From: Cristatella mucedo
Lineage: Eukaryota; Bryozoa; Phylactolaemata; Cristatellidae
Reading direction: 5' to 3'
Assembly: GCA_009760855.2 (NCBI GenBank)
Contig: WPIO01000007.1
Span: 4,490,001 to 4,552,000 of the forward strand
Length of the DNA: 62,000 nt
Shown: positions 11,501 to 26,500 of the stretch, one piece after another
How positions within the stretch are numbered: position 1 is the stretch's first letter
Layout of the letters: every line of letters begins with the position of its first letter
Notes under the pieces: generated by a model
Seen by the model: only the letters and a program-made list of their open reading frames with translations
Told to the model about the DNA's origin: nothing
Databases searched by the model: none
Position numbers and translations under genes: made by a program

Positions 11501-14500
11501 CTAGGCTTTCACTTCTATGCGGATGACACTCAGTTGTACCTTTGCTTTGATCCCTCCCAGCCTTCGAGCACCTCAAATTCTCTCAACTCACTAGCTGCAT
11601 GCATTGATGACATCCGATCATGGATGGCAGCAAATTTTCTAAAACTAAACGATGATAAAACTAACTTACTAGTTATGGGCAAACCTAGTGTTATTCAGAA
11701 ATTGGAAAGGCTGACTTTCAAAATTGGCTCTGCCAGCATATCTCCAGTTGCATCAGCTCGAAATCTAGGTGTCATATTCCAAAGCGACCTCTCGTTAGAC
11801 GACCACATCAGCTCCACAGTCAAATCAGCCTATTTTCAGCTTCATAACATTGCTAAAATTAGGGCTTGTTTAGATAAGGATACCACGTCCAAGTTGGTCC
11901 ATGCATTCGTGACATCTCGTCTCGACTTCTGCAACTCGCTGCTTACTGGCCTACCAGCATGTGCGATCAGGCGATTGCAGCTGGTGCAAAACTCTGCAGC
12001 TAGGCTTGTCTGTCGTGAGCGTCGCAGTTGCCACATTACTCCACTTCTCGCCGACCTGCACTGGTTACCAGTCAAGCAACGGATTGACTTCAAGGTTTTG
12101 TCGCTCACTTTTAGGTCTCTTCATTCTATGGCTCCAGCCTATCTTTCAGATATATACTACCCCATCAGGCAAAGCATCGTACCACTCGCTTTTCGGAATC
12201 CAACAGTCTAGAAATACCTCGTACAAACCTTAAATCCTTTGGAGACCGTGCATTTAGCTCGTATGCTCCCACAGCCTGGAACTCCCTCCCGACCTGCATC
12301 AGAACATCCCCTGACCTGACCACATTTAAAAGAAACTTAAAAACATACCTATTTAGGACAGCATTTAGTGGGTCCTTGTGATTCGTCCTCGATGTGCTTA
12401 TGCGTGCTGACACTGTTCATGCTGCCACTAACCACATTTGCATGCTGACCCAGTGCATGTAACCCCTAACCATGTTATTCATTTTGTTTGTTTTTCAGGC
12501 ATGATTTTACTTACTATTCTGTTGCGTATCACTTTGCAGCAAATGTAAAGCGCCTAGAAAGAGATTAAGTTCTCTGAGGGCGCTTTATCAAGTGCAATAT
12601 TATTATTATTATTATTACGTCAAGCGCAGCTTAAAATGCCTCTGCACATGGAAAGCGATGAAACTGAGCAGTACAGTCGACTCCGCTTATAAGAATATGT
12701 TCGGGCCGGCAAATGGCCATTCTTATAGGCAAAGTATTCCCACATTCGGAGTGAGACAATGGCTAGAGTAAATCTGGGACGTGGAATTGCTATTCTTACA
12801 AGTGGAGTATTCATACATCTGATATTTTTATATGCAGAGTCGACTATAAAGTACACCCACTCTGCCAACGTGCTACCGTGCCTGTGCTACCCATGGCCAC
12901 GACATATGCACCCTTCGTCACAGCATGGCAACATGAGAAGACCAGATACGAGCAGGCAGCCATCCGGGTATTCGCCTCAGTAAGGCTACGAACCGCGACA
13001 GTCGTCATGATATTCGTTCTCCATTGAGGCGCTAGGTCGGCTTTGAACGACGAAAGAGCAGCTATGCAGGCACTCTGCACCGCTGAACCTGCAATGAACG
13101 GATCCGACTGTATGACTCTGCCACCGACTCTTGGCAAGGGCTGAGATTGCTGCTGCACAGGCCAGCAAGCCAACGTGCCAGCAGCGGTAGCCCCACAAGC
13201 GAGCACGAAGCAGCTGCTTACCTTCGGAGCCAGCGGCTGTAAGCGCCGCTGGCACTGCTCCTCCATAGACCTCGGCCACGGCGCCGCTGAGCTTAATGTC
13301 GAGCAAATTGCTGTCAGGCTACGAAAACCAAATTTTTCTTTTGCATTAGCCGCGCCAATCCTGCCGCAAGTCTAGCAGGCGGCTAACTCGGACCGCATGG
13401 GCAGAGCCAATCGGTTGAGGAGACGAAGCAATAGCTGGGGCACTTACCGCGACCCATGGCAATGATGCATAGGCAACAAGCTCCATCAGGGTATCGCCTG
13501 CGATGCTGCCGACATTATCTATGAACAGCAGCAGTAGCCTGCATTAGCTTACGAATGGTCTGAGAATGCAGCAGGAGTGGTTGCTGTAGCTCCTCATCCC
13601 CCACCACAATTCCTACCACTGCCGATGCCACTGGCAGCATAGCCACTATTGTAACGACCAGTTCCACCTTCAGCTAGAGTTGTGGTCACGATAATAGTAG
13701 TAATAGAAATATTAGTAAAACGTGTACAGACCCCAAGCAAACCAAACTTCTTTCTAGGCACTTTTAAAAAAGATTAAATAAGGAAGAAGTTCAATTGATT
13801 ACTTATAACATGCCTAATTTCATGGCACACAGCCATACAAAGAAAAATTCCCTCGAACAGAGCAAAGGCAGCAAGGAACATGTAAGTTTAGCTTCTTTTC
13901 GAATGCCGTCAATTCAGGAGATATTCTGTCAGTCGGCAGTCAGTTTCAGGCTTTGGGAGCATAGTTGGTAAAGGCACAGTTTCCAAGAGACATGAAGTTC
14001 GTTAGAGGTACAAGCAAACGATCAGAGATTGGGTTTTCGATGAGAGATCTGATTATCGGATCTGATGATCGGAAGCAATTCAGACAGGTAGGTCGGAGCA
14101 AGAGAATGGAGGGACTTGATGTGAAGTCAATACGCTACTTTTTGGGAGTAAGTGCCGATTGCTGAGAAGTGGTTTGATGTGGCAGATGTGGTGTTTAAAA
14201 ACAACAGATTAGCCTAGCTGCTGAGTTTGCCCCCACTATCAGATTCTTATTGCACTGAAAGAAACAAAGACGAGCGAGTAGTGCATTACAGAATTCTAGT
14301 AAGGATGTCACGAGTGCACGGGCCAACTTGGCTGCTGTATCCCTTAAGGTGGCTGCTTTGCATGACCTCGGTCCGAGATCGTGCAAAGCAACCACCTTAA
14401 GACCAACACGATCTCGGACCCATGACCTCGGTCCGAGATCGTCCGTGGGTCCGAATCCTGCGAGCGATCCTTTATTGGCTGGATCCTGTATCGCCGCTGC

Positions 14501-17500
14501 AAGCGCTGGTGATGGCCGTAAAGGCTCCTCTGTTGCTATGCAAAAGAGGCTGTCAAATCAGCTAGCATTTTTTTTTAAACCTGTTTCGTAGGTGCTGGTC
14601 TTCTGAAAAGTCATCTTGGAAGAGGACATCAAGATCGCGTGCAGATGATGCAGACGATTGGCTGGCGAAGCCAATTTGGAGGGCAGGTTATCTAGTTTTT
14701 AGAAACCAAGTTTTTGTATAATTAGTATGCTTGTTTTATTGTCATACAACTTGAGATAATTTGTTGCCATCCCAGTGCAAATGTGAGCAATACATGCCAC
14801 AATAGACTGGAGTAAGATTGAGATATTGGAAGGCAGGGAATGATTGAAGCACATGTACAGTTGCGAATCACCTGCACAAACAATAAAAGCCTATGTTGTA
14901 TTAGGCAATTACATCGGCAATAGGGACAGTATAAAAGCCTTAACCAAGAGATAAGATCCTCACATTTGACGACCCAGGTTGCAGGTTTGGTACTGCCCAG
15001 AACAATTCTTAATTTCCGGCTGCAAGCAAGGTGCTAATCGCAAAGGTTCTTCTGCTGCTATATAAATGAGGCTGTTTGATCAGTTAACATTTATTTATAC
15101 TTTAGCTTAAATTTTTAATAAGGAAAGGAGTAGATTTCGAGCAGATCCCAAGGGGAAACCAATATTTTAAAGGCAAACTAGATGACAGTTGGCAATTGAC
15201 ATTTACCCTTTGCCTTTTGTGCCTTTCGCGTTTACTTTTCCCTATTAGCCTCGTCTAGAGTGGTAATCAACGATGAACCACAAGGAGCATCGTGATGGGC
15301 AAAAAAAACCACTGGTCGCTGCCTCCTACAATTCACGCACGCATGCCTCTTGATAGGCGTGCATGTGCCTTGTGGGTGAGGCGTACGAGTCCTAGCACTC
15401 CCTTCTACAAGGCGAGATGAAAAGATAGGGCATCATCACACACCTTGAGGGCAATGCAGATAAGAAGGCAAGAAGATTGTTGATATAATATTTAAGATAA
15501 GATATATAAGATAAGATATATAAGATATTGTTCTAGCTGGGCATTGTGCAGCATAATATTCATCGACTAGTAACATCTGCTAAGAAAACTGCACCCACAT
15601 CTGACAAGATGTCGACGATTGCTTGTGTAAAAATGTTGAAAATACTTATAAAGTTCTACACGACAAAAGTGAAAGTTGAGCATGATTCTAGTTTGGCACA
15701 AGTCATACTTGGTTATGCCACTATGGACCGGCTTTTGAGACAGTCAAGGATAACATAAACCAGATGTATTATATACTTAACGTATAGAAAACCAAGTTTG
15801 GCCCAGAGGTAAAGGTGCTTGCCTTTAATGACTGAAGTCCAGGTGAACACATTTGATGACCGAGGTAGTGGGGTCGAGCCCTGAAGCATACGTGAAGTGC
15901 CTGGATAGAGATTAAGTTCACTCAGGGTGCTATACAAGTGAATTTTATTCTATATTTTGTAATGCCCCTAACTCAAGGCACTAGCTACAAACCGTCTTAC
16001 AGCCATGCTAGGATATGGATCAAACAGCAACACTTCCCTCGCGGCTTGTTCAAGAAGTTTTGCAATCTCTAAATAACTAATGGATATTTACCTGAAAGAT
16101 GACTAAAGCCCCAAGTAGCTCCAGGAACATATGCATATCTAACACAGACGCTTCGGTCATGCATATAACAAAGGCATACACAAACCAGTAACGAGATGGC
16201 ATAACATCGAGGAATCTGTGCAGCACCGGAGTCATGCTAGTCTAGCAGGAGAAGAATCAGCTGAAATGCACACAGCCAATCAAACTATGGCACACACACA
16301 AATCAAATGGTAAGACGACTGCCAATTACATACAGCTGATTTCCTGCCTGAGCAACTGGCTGCAGGGGCCAAATCGACAGAGGCTCGCTCGACAGCTAGG
16401 CACACGAGAGGAAAGAGCTCCATTCGCACGTCTTCGGCTCGGCACGGCAGCAGACCGATTGCAAGGACAATTGACTACATACCATCGCTAAAGTCTAACG
16501 TGTAATAAGTCTCACTGGCATCGAGACAGCAAAGTAACTTACAGTCAGCAAGGAACGTGACCTCTTCAGCTAATCGAGCGATTAGCTGCATACATCGAGA
16601 GGGGAAGCCACTCATGGCCTCCCGAAAAGCATTTTCTGCGACTGCAATTGTCCGCTTCAGCTTGTCTCCAGGAAGCCACAAACTCAGCATGTCACTGGCA
16701 TAAGATGAGCTCCTAAATGGCAAATCACGAGGCAGCATCCAGCCGTCAAGGCAAAGTAATGATATGCAGCAAAGAGCATGCAGCATGCAAAAATATCGAT
16801 AAATTAAACCTCCAAGGTCGTGCATTCGGATTTGTAATCGACAGATCAAAGAAGTGCACAGCAAAGCCATGTTAGTGTGCTTACCCGTCCGCTAGGAATC
16901 GAGTTATGCACGACGACATCTGCTGGCACACTGCTTCCAGTATGACGACAATGCTCTCGAAAGATGACATCCACTCCTGGCAAAGATAAATTAAAATTAT
17001 AAACTCCTCAATACTAAATTCTGGCAGAGCAAAGTTCGAGGGCCACAACCTTTACTCCACACAATACTAATAGGATAGATTATTAATGGCAAAATAATTA
17101 CAGAATTCATCTGTGATGCTCCAAAAGAGAAATGTACTGTAATGTATCTCCATCTTTAACTCCACAGTCATAAAAACCACGTGGGTGTTACGCAGGAGAG
17201 TTTTATATAGCACACTCACAGCCTAAGCGGCTTTCGGTACGCATTCGGTAGCCAACAGACTTCGTCTCACGCAACAAAGAGAAAGTGGGAAGCATAGCAG
17301 AGTCAGGAGAGCAGTTGAGGTAGTGAGTAGCATAGAAGTAGCAGCTCAGAGCCGCTGAAAAGGATGTGCCATAGTCGGCAGTAGGAGAGTAGTTGTCGTT
17401 GCGTAAGAATTGTGGAAGCGAGTTCCACAGTCTAGGACCTGCAGAGCTAAAGCTTCTGTCGCCAACTGTCTTTAAGCGGAGGAATGGGAAAGCTAATTTA

Positions 17501-20500
17501 TTGTCCACACAGGACCTGAGGGAGCGAACAGGCTGAAACTGATGCAGCAGTTCAGCTAGGTACGAAGGAGCCAAGCCGTGGCGGGCCTTGTGGGTTAGAG
17601 TAAGAACTTTGCTCTGTATCCATTGCTCAACCGGCATCCATCCTAGCTCTTTTAGCAAAGGAGACACGTGCTCAAACCGCTGGGACTTGAAGACCAGCCT
17701 TGCAGCCATAGTCATAGTCAGCTGCAGTGGCCTAATCGCTTTTTTTGGCAGACAAGCCAAGAGGGAATTGCAATAATCAAGCCGAGACAGAACTAAAGAG
17801 CTAGTTAAATTTTTTACAAGCCACTATGGGAGACAGCTCCTAATCTTGGATCGGATGCGATGGCTAGCTGTAGAAACAGACTTCTGAATGAAGCTTTTGA
17901 AATTAAGGCAGCTGTCGAAAACGACACCTAAATTTCGAGCACGTGGTGATGGTCGAACAACAGCATCACTTATTAGAAGAGCAAAGCCTTTTAATCCAGC
18001 CACACGCTTAGGGTGTCCTATGAGCAGCAGTTCGGTTTTATCATCAAGAGAACTTAATCTCCACCCATGTACTTTGCATATACCGATGGGATCAAGCCCA
18101 TGACCTTGGTCGTTAAAGATGAGCACCTTTACCATTGGCAAACCAGGGTGGATTAAATTGGCTTTCAGAGTTTTTGTGACTCCGACCTTCTAGCAGATCG
18201 TGGCTAAATAATTTCAAACGTGAGCTTTCGCTTAGCTGCCTTCCAACAAACTGACACAACGAACAAATTGAACACTACCCAAGAGAATTTATCACTAGGA
18301 CATTTGTTGAACCATGGCTTTCTCTCTAGAGGCAACATCGTATTATCGACACAGGAACAGTATTCGATGAGCTAGTGCATAGTGCATGTCATTGTAACAG
18401 GCCCGATAGAATGCATACAAATCTAAGCGAACCAATAACTACACCCAGAAAATGCTGTCCCACTAAGAAGTTGTTAATGCACTCGTTCTTTACAGCATTT
18501 CTTCCTACCGTTGTGAATTTTCCTCTGTGAGCTGCTGGTACTTGCATTTTATCATTGACCGTGTCGACACCCTTTCCTTACAGCATATACAGATACACTA
18601 CATTACATATATGTACAGAGATACATTACATTACATATATGTAAAGTGCCTAGAAAAGGATGTAGTTCTCCGTGGTTGCTATACGTCATTATTCTTATTA
18701 TTATTATTACACCTGTTCAGAAATATAGAATATTGATGCAAACATGTAGGACAGCACGATACTTGTCGCCTCATTGTGCGGAACTCACTGCATCAGACCG
18801 AGTACAAGACTTGCCGATGGCAAGATAAGGCTCAAGCAAGGTTATAAGATCTTCAGCTGATTGTGGTGGCCGAATTGTGTCGCTGGTCCTGCAAGTAAAT
18901 ACGTAGGTAGAGTAAATCCTTCATGCAGAGCCGAGAGTACAGAAATGGATGCTGAGACCACGTGTTTTCAAACGCCCACTATACAATTGAACATGCATGG
19001 CAAAAATGCCTCCATTGAGAGGTGAGACTAATAAGCTATGTAGGTATGATCCAACTTCCATACGGACAACTCGGCAAACGACCTGTGACGACTAGTGAGG
19101 CTGCTGAATGCTTTTGACTTTCCAGTCATTTTGCAAGACGGTACGGTGTCCACACATCAACTCAATCTTTAAGCTTAACGCTTTAAGGATAGGCAATGAC
19201 AACGACAAAACGTAAACTTTGTAGAAAAAGGGCAGCTCACTGTTTCCGGAGGTTTAAATGACAAACTGTTTGTCATTTAAACCTCCAGAATCGGCTGCAG
19301 CGACTGGCAAACTAAATCTTGCCTTTCCGACATTGATCCTCGATGTCAGCAACTTTTCTTAAACTAAACGACGATAAAATGCAACCGCTACTCATAGGAC
19401 ACCCCAATAATGTAACTAGACTAGAAGGCTATGCTCTCCTAATAGGTGAAGCTGTTGTGCGACCAACACCGTGCGATTGGAATTTAAGTGTCGTCTATGA
19501 CAGCTGCCTAAATTGCTGAAGCTTCGTTAAGAAGACTTCTTCTACAGCTAGCCATCACGTCCGATCTATATCTAAGATTAAGAATTATCTTCCCTGTGAC
19601 TTGCAAAATATTTAATTAGCTCCCTGGTTCGATCTCAGCTAGATTATTGTAATTCCATTTAGGCAGGGCTACGAAAAAACCAATTCAGCCACTGCAGCTT
19701 GGGATGAATATGGCTGTAAGGCTAGTTAACCAATCCCGGAGGTTTGACCATGTCTCCTTTGGTGAAAGAGTTCGGATGGCTGCCGGTTGATCAAAGGATA
19801 CAGAGTAAAGTCCATAGGCTGAACCACAAAGCCCGTCACGGCTTGGCCCCTCCACACCTAGCTGGACTGCTGCCCCAGTTTCAGCCTCCTCGTGCCCTCA
19901 GGTCCTTATGGACAATAAATTTGCTATTCCATTCCGCCGCTCAAAGACCGTTGGCGATAGAAGCTTTTCCTTTGCATGTCCAAGACTGAAACTCACTTCA
20001 ACAATCCTTATGCAACGACAATTACTCTTCTGCAGCCGACTACGGAATATCTTTTCCAGCCATCCAGAGCTGCTACCTCCGTACTGCTCACTACCTCAAC
20101 TGCTTGCCTGACTCAGCTATGCTTCTCACTTTCTCTTTGCTGAGTGAGATCAAGTCTGTTGGCTACAGAATGTGCACCGAAAGTCGCTAAGGCTTTGAGT
20201 GCACAATAGAAAACTCTCCTTTGTAACACCAAGATAGTCTTTGTGGCTTTTTGGACAGGTATTTTTTCCAAACAAGGCTGTACTCCAAAGTATTGCCTGA
20301 GAAACACAGCCTACTCTGTGCCACTCTGCATTCTCAAAACATAGCTAAGGCGCATTTAATACATCCTGGATTCTTTGAGGAATGTAGACAACTAATAACA
20401 ATCTCCTTACCAGATTACTGGCACGTGCATCTTCCTTGACTAGACTGCCAGAAGCCGGCTGAAGCCACGCACTTTTGAATACGGTGGTTCGACTGGTCGA

Positions 20501-23500
20501 TGAGAACAGCACGCAAGCACTGCGTAAATCAATCCTCTTTTCGTATTAAACGTTTATACAGCATTTTAAGAGAACTAGATTTATTTTTGGGAACTACTTA
20601 ATGTAAAGACAAATCATATCAACTGATGACGACCAATGATAATCAAAAATCAAAAGCGAGGTCAATTGATGTCATCCACAAAAAAAAGAAAGTGCAATAA
20701 CGAACTTAAGAGTCACTGGCATACTGCCGAAAAGATAGTCTCATCAGATGTGGCATACCAACATCTTGGTATCAAACGTTCAACCTGTGACCTTGGTCCT
20801 TGTGACCTATAAGTCAATAGTATCATCGTGGGTCTATTCCGCTGCTTCTGAGCCCATCAGCTTGCCTGGCCTGGGGAGTTGGCTTATCGGCAGCATTAAG
20901 GCTCGTACACGACAAAATAGAAAATCGCCACGACTGCCTCTCACGTGTACACACCAGTTCTTGCCCACCTGCCCTGGCTCCCAATCAAGCAGCACATCGA
21001 CTTCAAGGTTCTGCCGCTTACTTTTAGGTCTCTTCCTTCTCTGGCTCCAGCTTACCCATCAGAACTACTCCTCCACAAGGTGAAGAATCGTACAAACCGC
21101 TGTTCTGACTCAAATCGTTTGGCCATACCTCGTACGAACCTCAAAACCGTTAGAGACCGTGCCCTTAGTTCGTTTGATCCCAAAGCCTGAAACTCACAAC
21201 CGATACATGCCACAACGTCCCCTGACACGACAACATTTAAAAAGAAGCTTAAACCGCATCTGTATATTAAAGCATTTAGTGGGTCTTGATGATTCGTTCT
21301 TGCTGTGCATGTACCTGCTTATACCATGCCTGCTGCTTGCAGATGCTACCGCAAATTATTCAGTAATGCTTTCTATACAGCATCAGTAAAGTGCCTAGAA
21401 CGAGATTCAGTTCTCCAAGGGCGTTATATAAATATAGCATTATTATTATTATTATGGAAACTTCAGTTTTAACTCGCCGTGCTAAGAGACCAGAGCAGCT
21501 CGGCAGTAGAACAAGAAAGAGAGCGATTTGGAGCTCCTTTACAAATCCAAGGTTGCTACTCCAGAACTCCTGCAGCACGAGCAATGCATGCCAGACAGCA
21601 CCAGAGGGCATTATTATAATGGGAGCAACTGAGCGCTGCACAGTCCACAGCCACGAGCAAAATTAAGATGAAGATCAAATCTACAGCTTGCGATGAAAAA
21701 ATAAATAATAGAAACCTGCCAGCTGCCTATGAAAAGTTACTGACAAAGTGCACCTAGTAGGCTCTGCAACCTTTCGTCGTGAGAGCTGACGCGTACCACC
21801 GATAGACAGAGACAATCCGCGAACGAAGGCATGCATGTCATGCATTTCTTTTCTCTACATTTTAAAGGAGTGGAATGCCGCCGGGTTAAATGTCAGCAGG
21901 AGGTCCATCACGTGACATCCACAGACTGGGTGTTATCATAAGATAAAAGGACAATAGACAGACATTAATACATGTTAACCCCTTGCAAATTTTAGGAAAC
22001 TGGGAAATAACTCTGGCAATCTGGTGAAAGATTGCCACTACCAACACCTTGCCATTCTTCTGATCGATCGGGCCTTTAAGCATCAGAATGTCGTATCTAC
22101 GCTAACCTCAGGGAATCATAGATGCCCAGGGAAACACAACTGCTTAGCGTCTTCTTCCAAAACTAGGAGCTTAATTGCATACCATAAGGAAATTGAGGCT
22201 AGCGATGGGAAAGTGGTGGTGTAATAGGTACGAACCTGATTGTGTGCTATACACACTGATTTTATATATCAAATTAGTGAACAATAAATAATATTTACTA
22301 TCTTCCGTATTTTGAGCCCACAGTGATATATTAGGACCTTCAGACTGAGCTTGCACAAGAGAGGTACGGCCAATGGTGTACATATCCACCAAGCCAAATT
22401 AACACCCAAGTGCTTGCAGGGTCTTGGTTTATTGCACATCTAAAGCATACGATTAGAGACCAGAATATTATAGCATTTCATGAGGACAGTGATAGTGTAA
22501 TGCAATATCAATGTTTTAAAAACATGGCTGGGTTATCTCAGGGGAATTTGCCATATGTGGCTCAAAATGCAGATGATTATTTCTGCTGGCCCTTGTTGAG
22601 AGGCTAATTTCAAGATGCCTTTCTTTTAAGTGGCTCTTGGCATGACACATAACATATACTCGAGAGCAAAGAAGTATCGTTTAGGCTGCCTACAATGGCC
22701 ACCGGATGCAAAAAGTTCTGCTTTTGGTATAAGAACCGTCATTCCAACCAGCTAAAGCCCAGTGTATGAAATAAGCTTGCGTAATATGAAAGCAAAGTGT
22801 TAGTAGCTATACACACATTTTTAGGGCTACAATGGAGTTATACAACTAAGGTAGGTAAGCTATAGAATTTCATAGCAGCTCCGGTGTAGAGTGAACTAAG
22901 CCTTCGAAAATACCTGGCCTTATTTTGTACAAACACCCGGCAAACTTGAGAAAAGTGATTCATTGGGTGTGATACGACCCACCTGAACTCCGAGCCTTCT
23001 ATCCATTTCGCCCCAGAGGCATTCAATGACATTCAAGTTTGAAGATTGCCTTGATCATTGGCATTGTGGCCCTAAACCAAATGTGGCCCAAACCAGTCAA
23101 CAGTGTAACTTAGGAGATATTGAACAACCTTAGCCCTATTCTAATGCTCATCGTCATGTTTAGAAAAAAAAGTATCTCCATGAAAGCTCATTGCGCTAGG
23201 TACCTGCCTGTAAGCTTTGAATTAGTTCTAAAAAGAACCCCTTTTCGGAATCCAACAGTTCACCAATACCTCGTACAAACCTCAAATCCTTTGGAGACCG
23301 TGCATTTAGTTCGCATGCTCCCAAAGCCTGGAACTCCCTCCCGACCTGCGTCAGAACATCCCCTGACTTGACCACATTTAAAAAGAACTTGAAAACACCT
23401 ATTTAGGACAGCATTTAGTGGGTCCCTTGTGATTCGTCCTTCATGTGCTCATGCTTGCTGACACTGTGCATGCTGCCACTAACCACACCTGCATGCTGAC

Positions 23501-26500
23501 CCTGCGCATGTCGCCCCCAACCATGTTATTCATTTTATATGTTTATCAAGCATGATATTACTCACCATTAAATCGCGTTTCCCTTTGCAGATAATCTAAA
23601 GCACCTAGAAAGAGATTGAGTTCTCTGAGGGCGCTTTATCAAGTGCATTATTATATTATTATTAAAGTCTTGCGGTATGAGGTCAGGTATCCGCTACAGA
23701 GGCAGTCCCAGACCGTGATCACTTTGCCACGAAATTTCACCTCTTCTAAAGGCAATTACCATTGAAACCTTCATTGGAGCACCGATGCACATAAAGCATA
23801 CATTTTCAGTTACCAAAAATGGCAAATTTATCTTTATTGCCACGTTATATTTTTGTTTCAGTCTTCGTGGATCCAGTATACTCGCGCCCCAGCCCGCTCC
23901 AAACAAGCCACTTTATGCTCAACGGTCAGGGGTGGCTCTTTTTTCGTTCCAATCAAACATGCCTGGAACATCTAGCCCACGCCTGATCGTATCGAAAACT
24001 AACTAGCTCTTCAGCAGCAGCCTGACGGCTTAGAGCGTGAACTCGCAAGGATGAACCGATGACTGAAGATTTACTTGTCATCAGTCCCCCCATGCAGGTA
24101 TAGCGACACGTAGGTGGCCTGGTCTCTTTGCATTATCGATCATACCGGTTGTAGCAATCTTCTTTAGTTTGTACCTCATCGAAGTCGCACTAATTTGAAC
24201 ATGTATAGCTATTGCAACGCCACCTACCAAGTCCCGTTTGGCACAAAGCCCACGTTTGGCCCTCCCTAAAGGCAGTCAACTAGATAGTCTACGAAACGTC
24301 AGGCACTAGCTCGAGGCTGGGAAATGAGCATAGCCGGTGAACTGTTGTTTTCTGCAGTGGGCGCAGTCGGCAAAACCGCCAGTGCATTCCACGAGAGTCG
24401 AAGGTAATGGGGGCGCTACAAACGCTAGCTATTGCGGCAGTCAATTTCAAGGTTCTGCAAAATGTGGAAAATCACTATTTCAAATGAATTTTAAGTGTCA
24501 AAGACGGTTTCTCTTGTTATCGTTATACTGTTCACACGTTTACGTTCATACGTTATGAAGGCGCCACCGTCAAAGGCATTGTAAAGTGCCAAGAAAGAGG
24601 GCGCTATAAAAATGTATTATTTTTTTAGTATTACTATTGTGTTACTTCAGTGCATCGGTTCTTTGTGCTTCGGTCTAGCATTTTATGGTCTAATGCCTAC
24701 CACTCCTCATAAACAAGGGGCTGTCAATATTTTTGTGCTCAAGTGTAAGTGCATTCACCTACTTTCCCTATATACATTGACCCCCCTCCCCGTAGATTAA
24801 GTAATGCTCTTGCATTCATCAGATCTGTGTGAAATATCAGCAACTTAATAGAATCGAGAGGTCACCGAGTATGCCAAATATTTTCTAACAAGAATGCTTG
24901 ACATAAGCGAATTTAAACCTGGGCTTTGACGACAGCAATCCTTAACAGCAGTGATTGGTGTCATTCAGCAGGTGCCTCATAATCTTGCCAAGGCAGAACA
25001 GGCACATCGGCTGCACAGTCCCGCAATAACAGTAGGTAACGTTAGAATAACAAATTAGAACACTTTCTTTGAGCTGTACCTGTTAGTGCATTTGCAACGA
25101 GGCAGACCTGGTTGCAATACTTCAAGACATTCGAATTGTACTATATAGAGACAATGTGCATGCAACGTTCATCTGTTGCTTACCTTGACGATTTGAGCAA
25201 GTAATTTGAATACATGGTTTTGATTTGACTGCAGTACGCATCCAAGGCAGGTGCAGCAGATTTGCAGAGATATGATACAATCGATGCCTAAAAGTAGCAT
25301 CAATAAGAAACCTGCTAACTCAATATAAATGCATAGCACATGAGTGTGTTGTGCACATATGCACACACACATGTCTGCCCACACTAAAATAATGAAATCA
25401 TACAGTTTTCAGGAGCATAGCCCAATTGTCGAGTTGTCGACAGTGAGAGTACCTACAGAATTTTGAGCGCTGACAAGGCCTTTGGTAACGAGTGAGAAAA
25501 TGACTTGGTCGCTAGCTGCTCTTTCGGATTGACTACGTGCACTATCCATGCTAGCTGGCATCAAGTAGACGAGCAGATCGAGGGCGGTCGCAGATTTAAG
25601 TGAGCTTCGGCCTTGGCCTTGCTGACTCCCAGCAATGACGTCGCATAGCCCACTCATCAGCTGTGGGCCTATGCCCCATTCGGTAGGCAGGACGCCAAGT
25701 TCACGCCGAAGGCGAGGGCAGCCTGTCAGCTGGTCTAGGCTGCGTTGAAGCTGCGCAGCCGTCTCGCCCGGAGTCGTGCTAGAAAGGAAGGAAGCAAACG
25801 AATAAACAAGCAGCATTGGCAATTGCATTGGCAAAACTATAGTGCAGGGCAGCAGAGAGTGAGCTAGCAAAGAGAGCAGTGGCTATAGGCAGACAGACAG
25901 AGAGACAGACTGCAGCAGCAGACAGACAGAAAGGCAGACGGGTAGGCATGTGGTGGAGTACAGCAACGGCTGGTAATGCCTGAGTTCATAAAAAGACGCT
26001 AGAGTAAATCAGCAAACCATCACGAAAGCACTAGGAAAGCACGTGGCTTTGCTCAGGCTGGCTAGCTCATCACAATCCCACAGCAGCTTACCCTGAATTT
26101 GCTGCCAGCGACCCAAGTGCTGCTTCCGAGGAGAATTGCAGCAACCTGAGTAGGCAGCCGACGAGACGGCAGACTGCCTGCATGCCTATCGGCAGGCCCC
26201 GGCCCTCGATGACCTCGTGAATGGCTGTCAGGGACACCTGCAGCAAGGTAAGCATAATACGCATATATAAAGAAAGACAGCCGCCCGACCTAGCTTTTAG
26301 GACCAATGGATTATCGCAGGAGATGCAAAACGTGGCTCTTACGGCTTTTAGTGAGGTATCGTCAGAGTCGAGCAGGCAGCAAAGAGCTTCCCAAAGAGTG
26401 CCGAGTGAGTGGACGTCGATGAACTGGCAGGCAGACTGTATCACGTCACCGATCACGCGCCTAGAAAAACCACGTTGGAGCATTAAACAGGCACCGTCCC

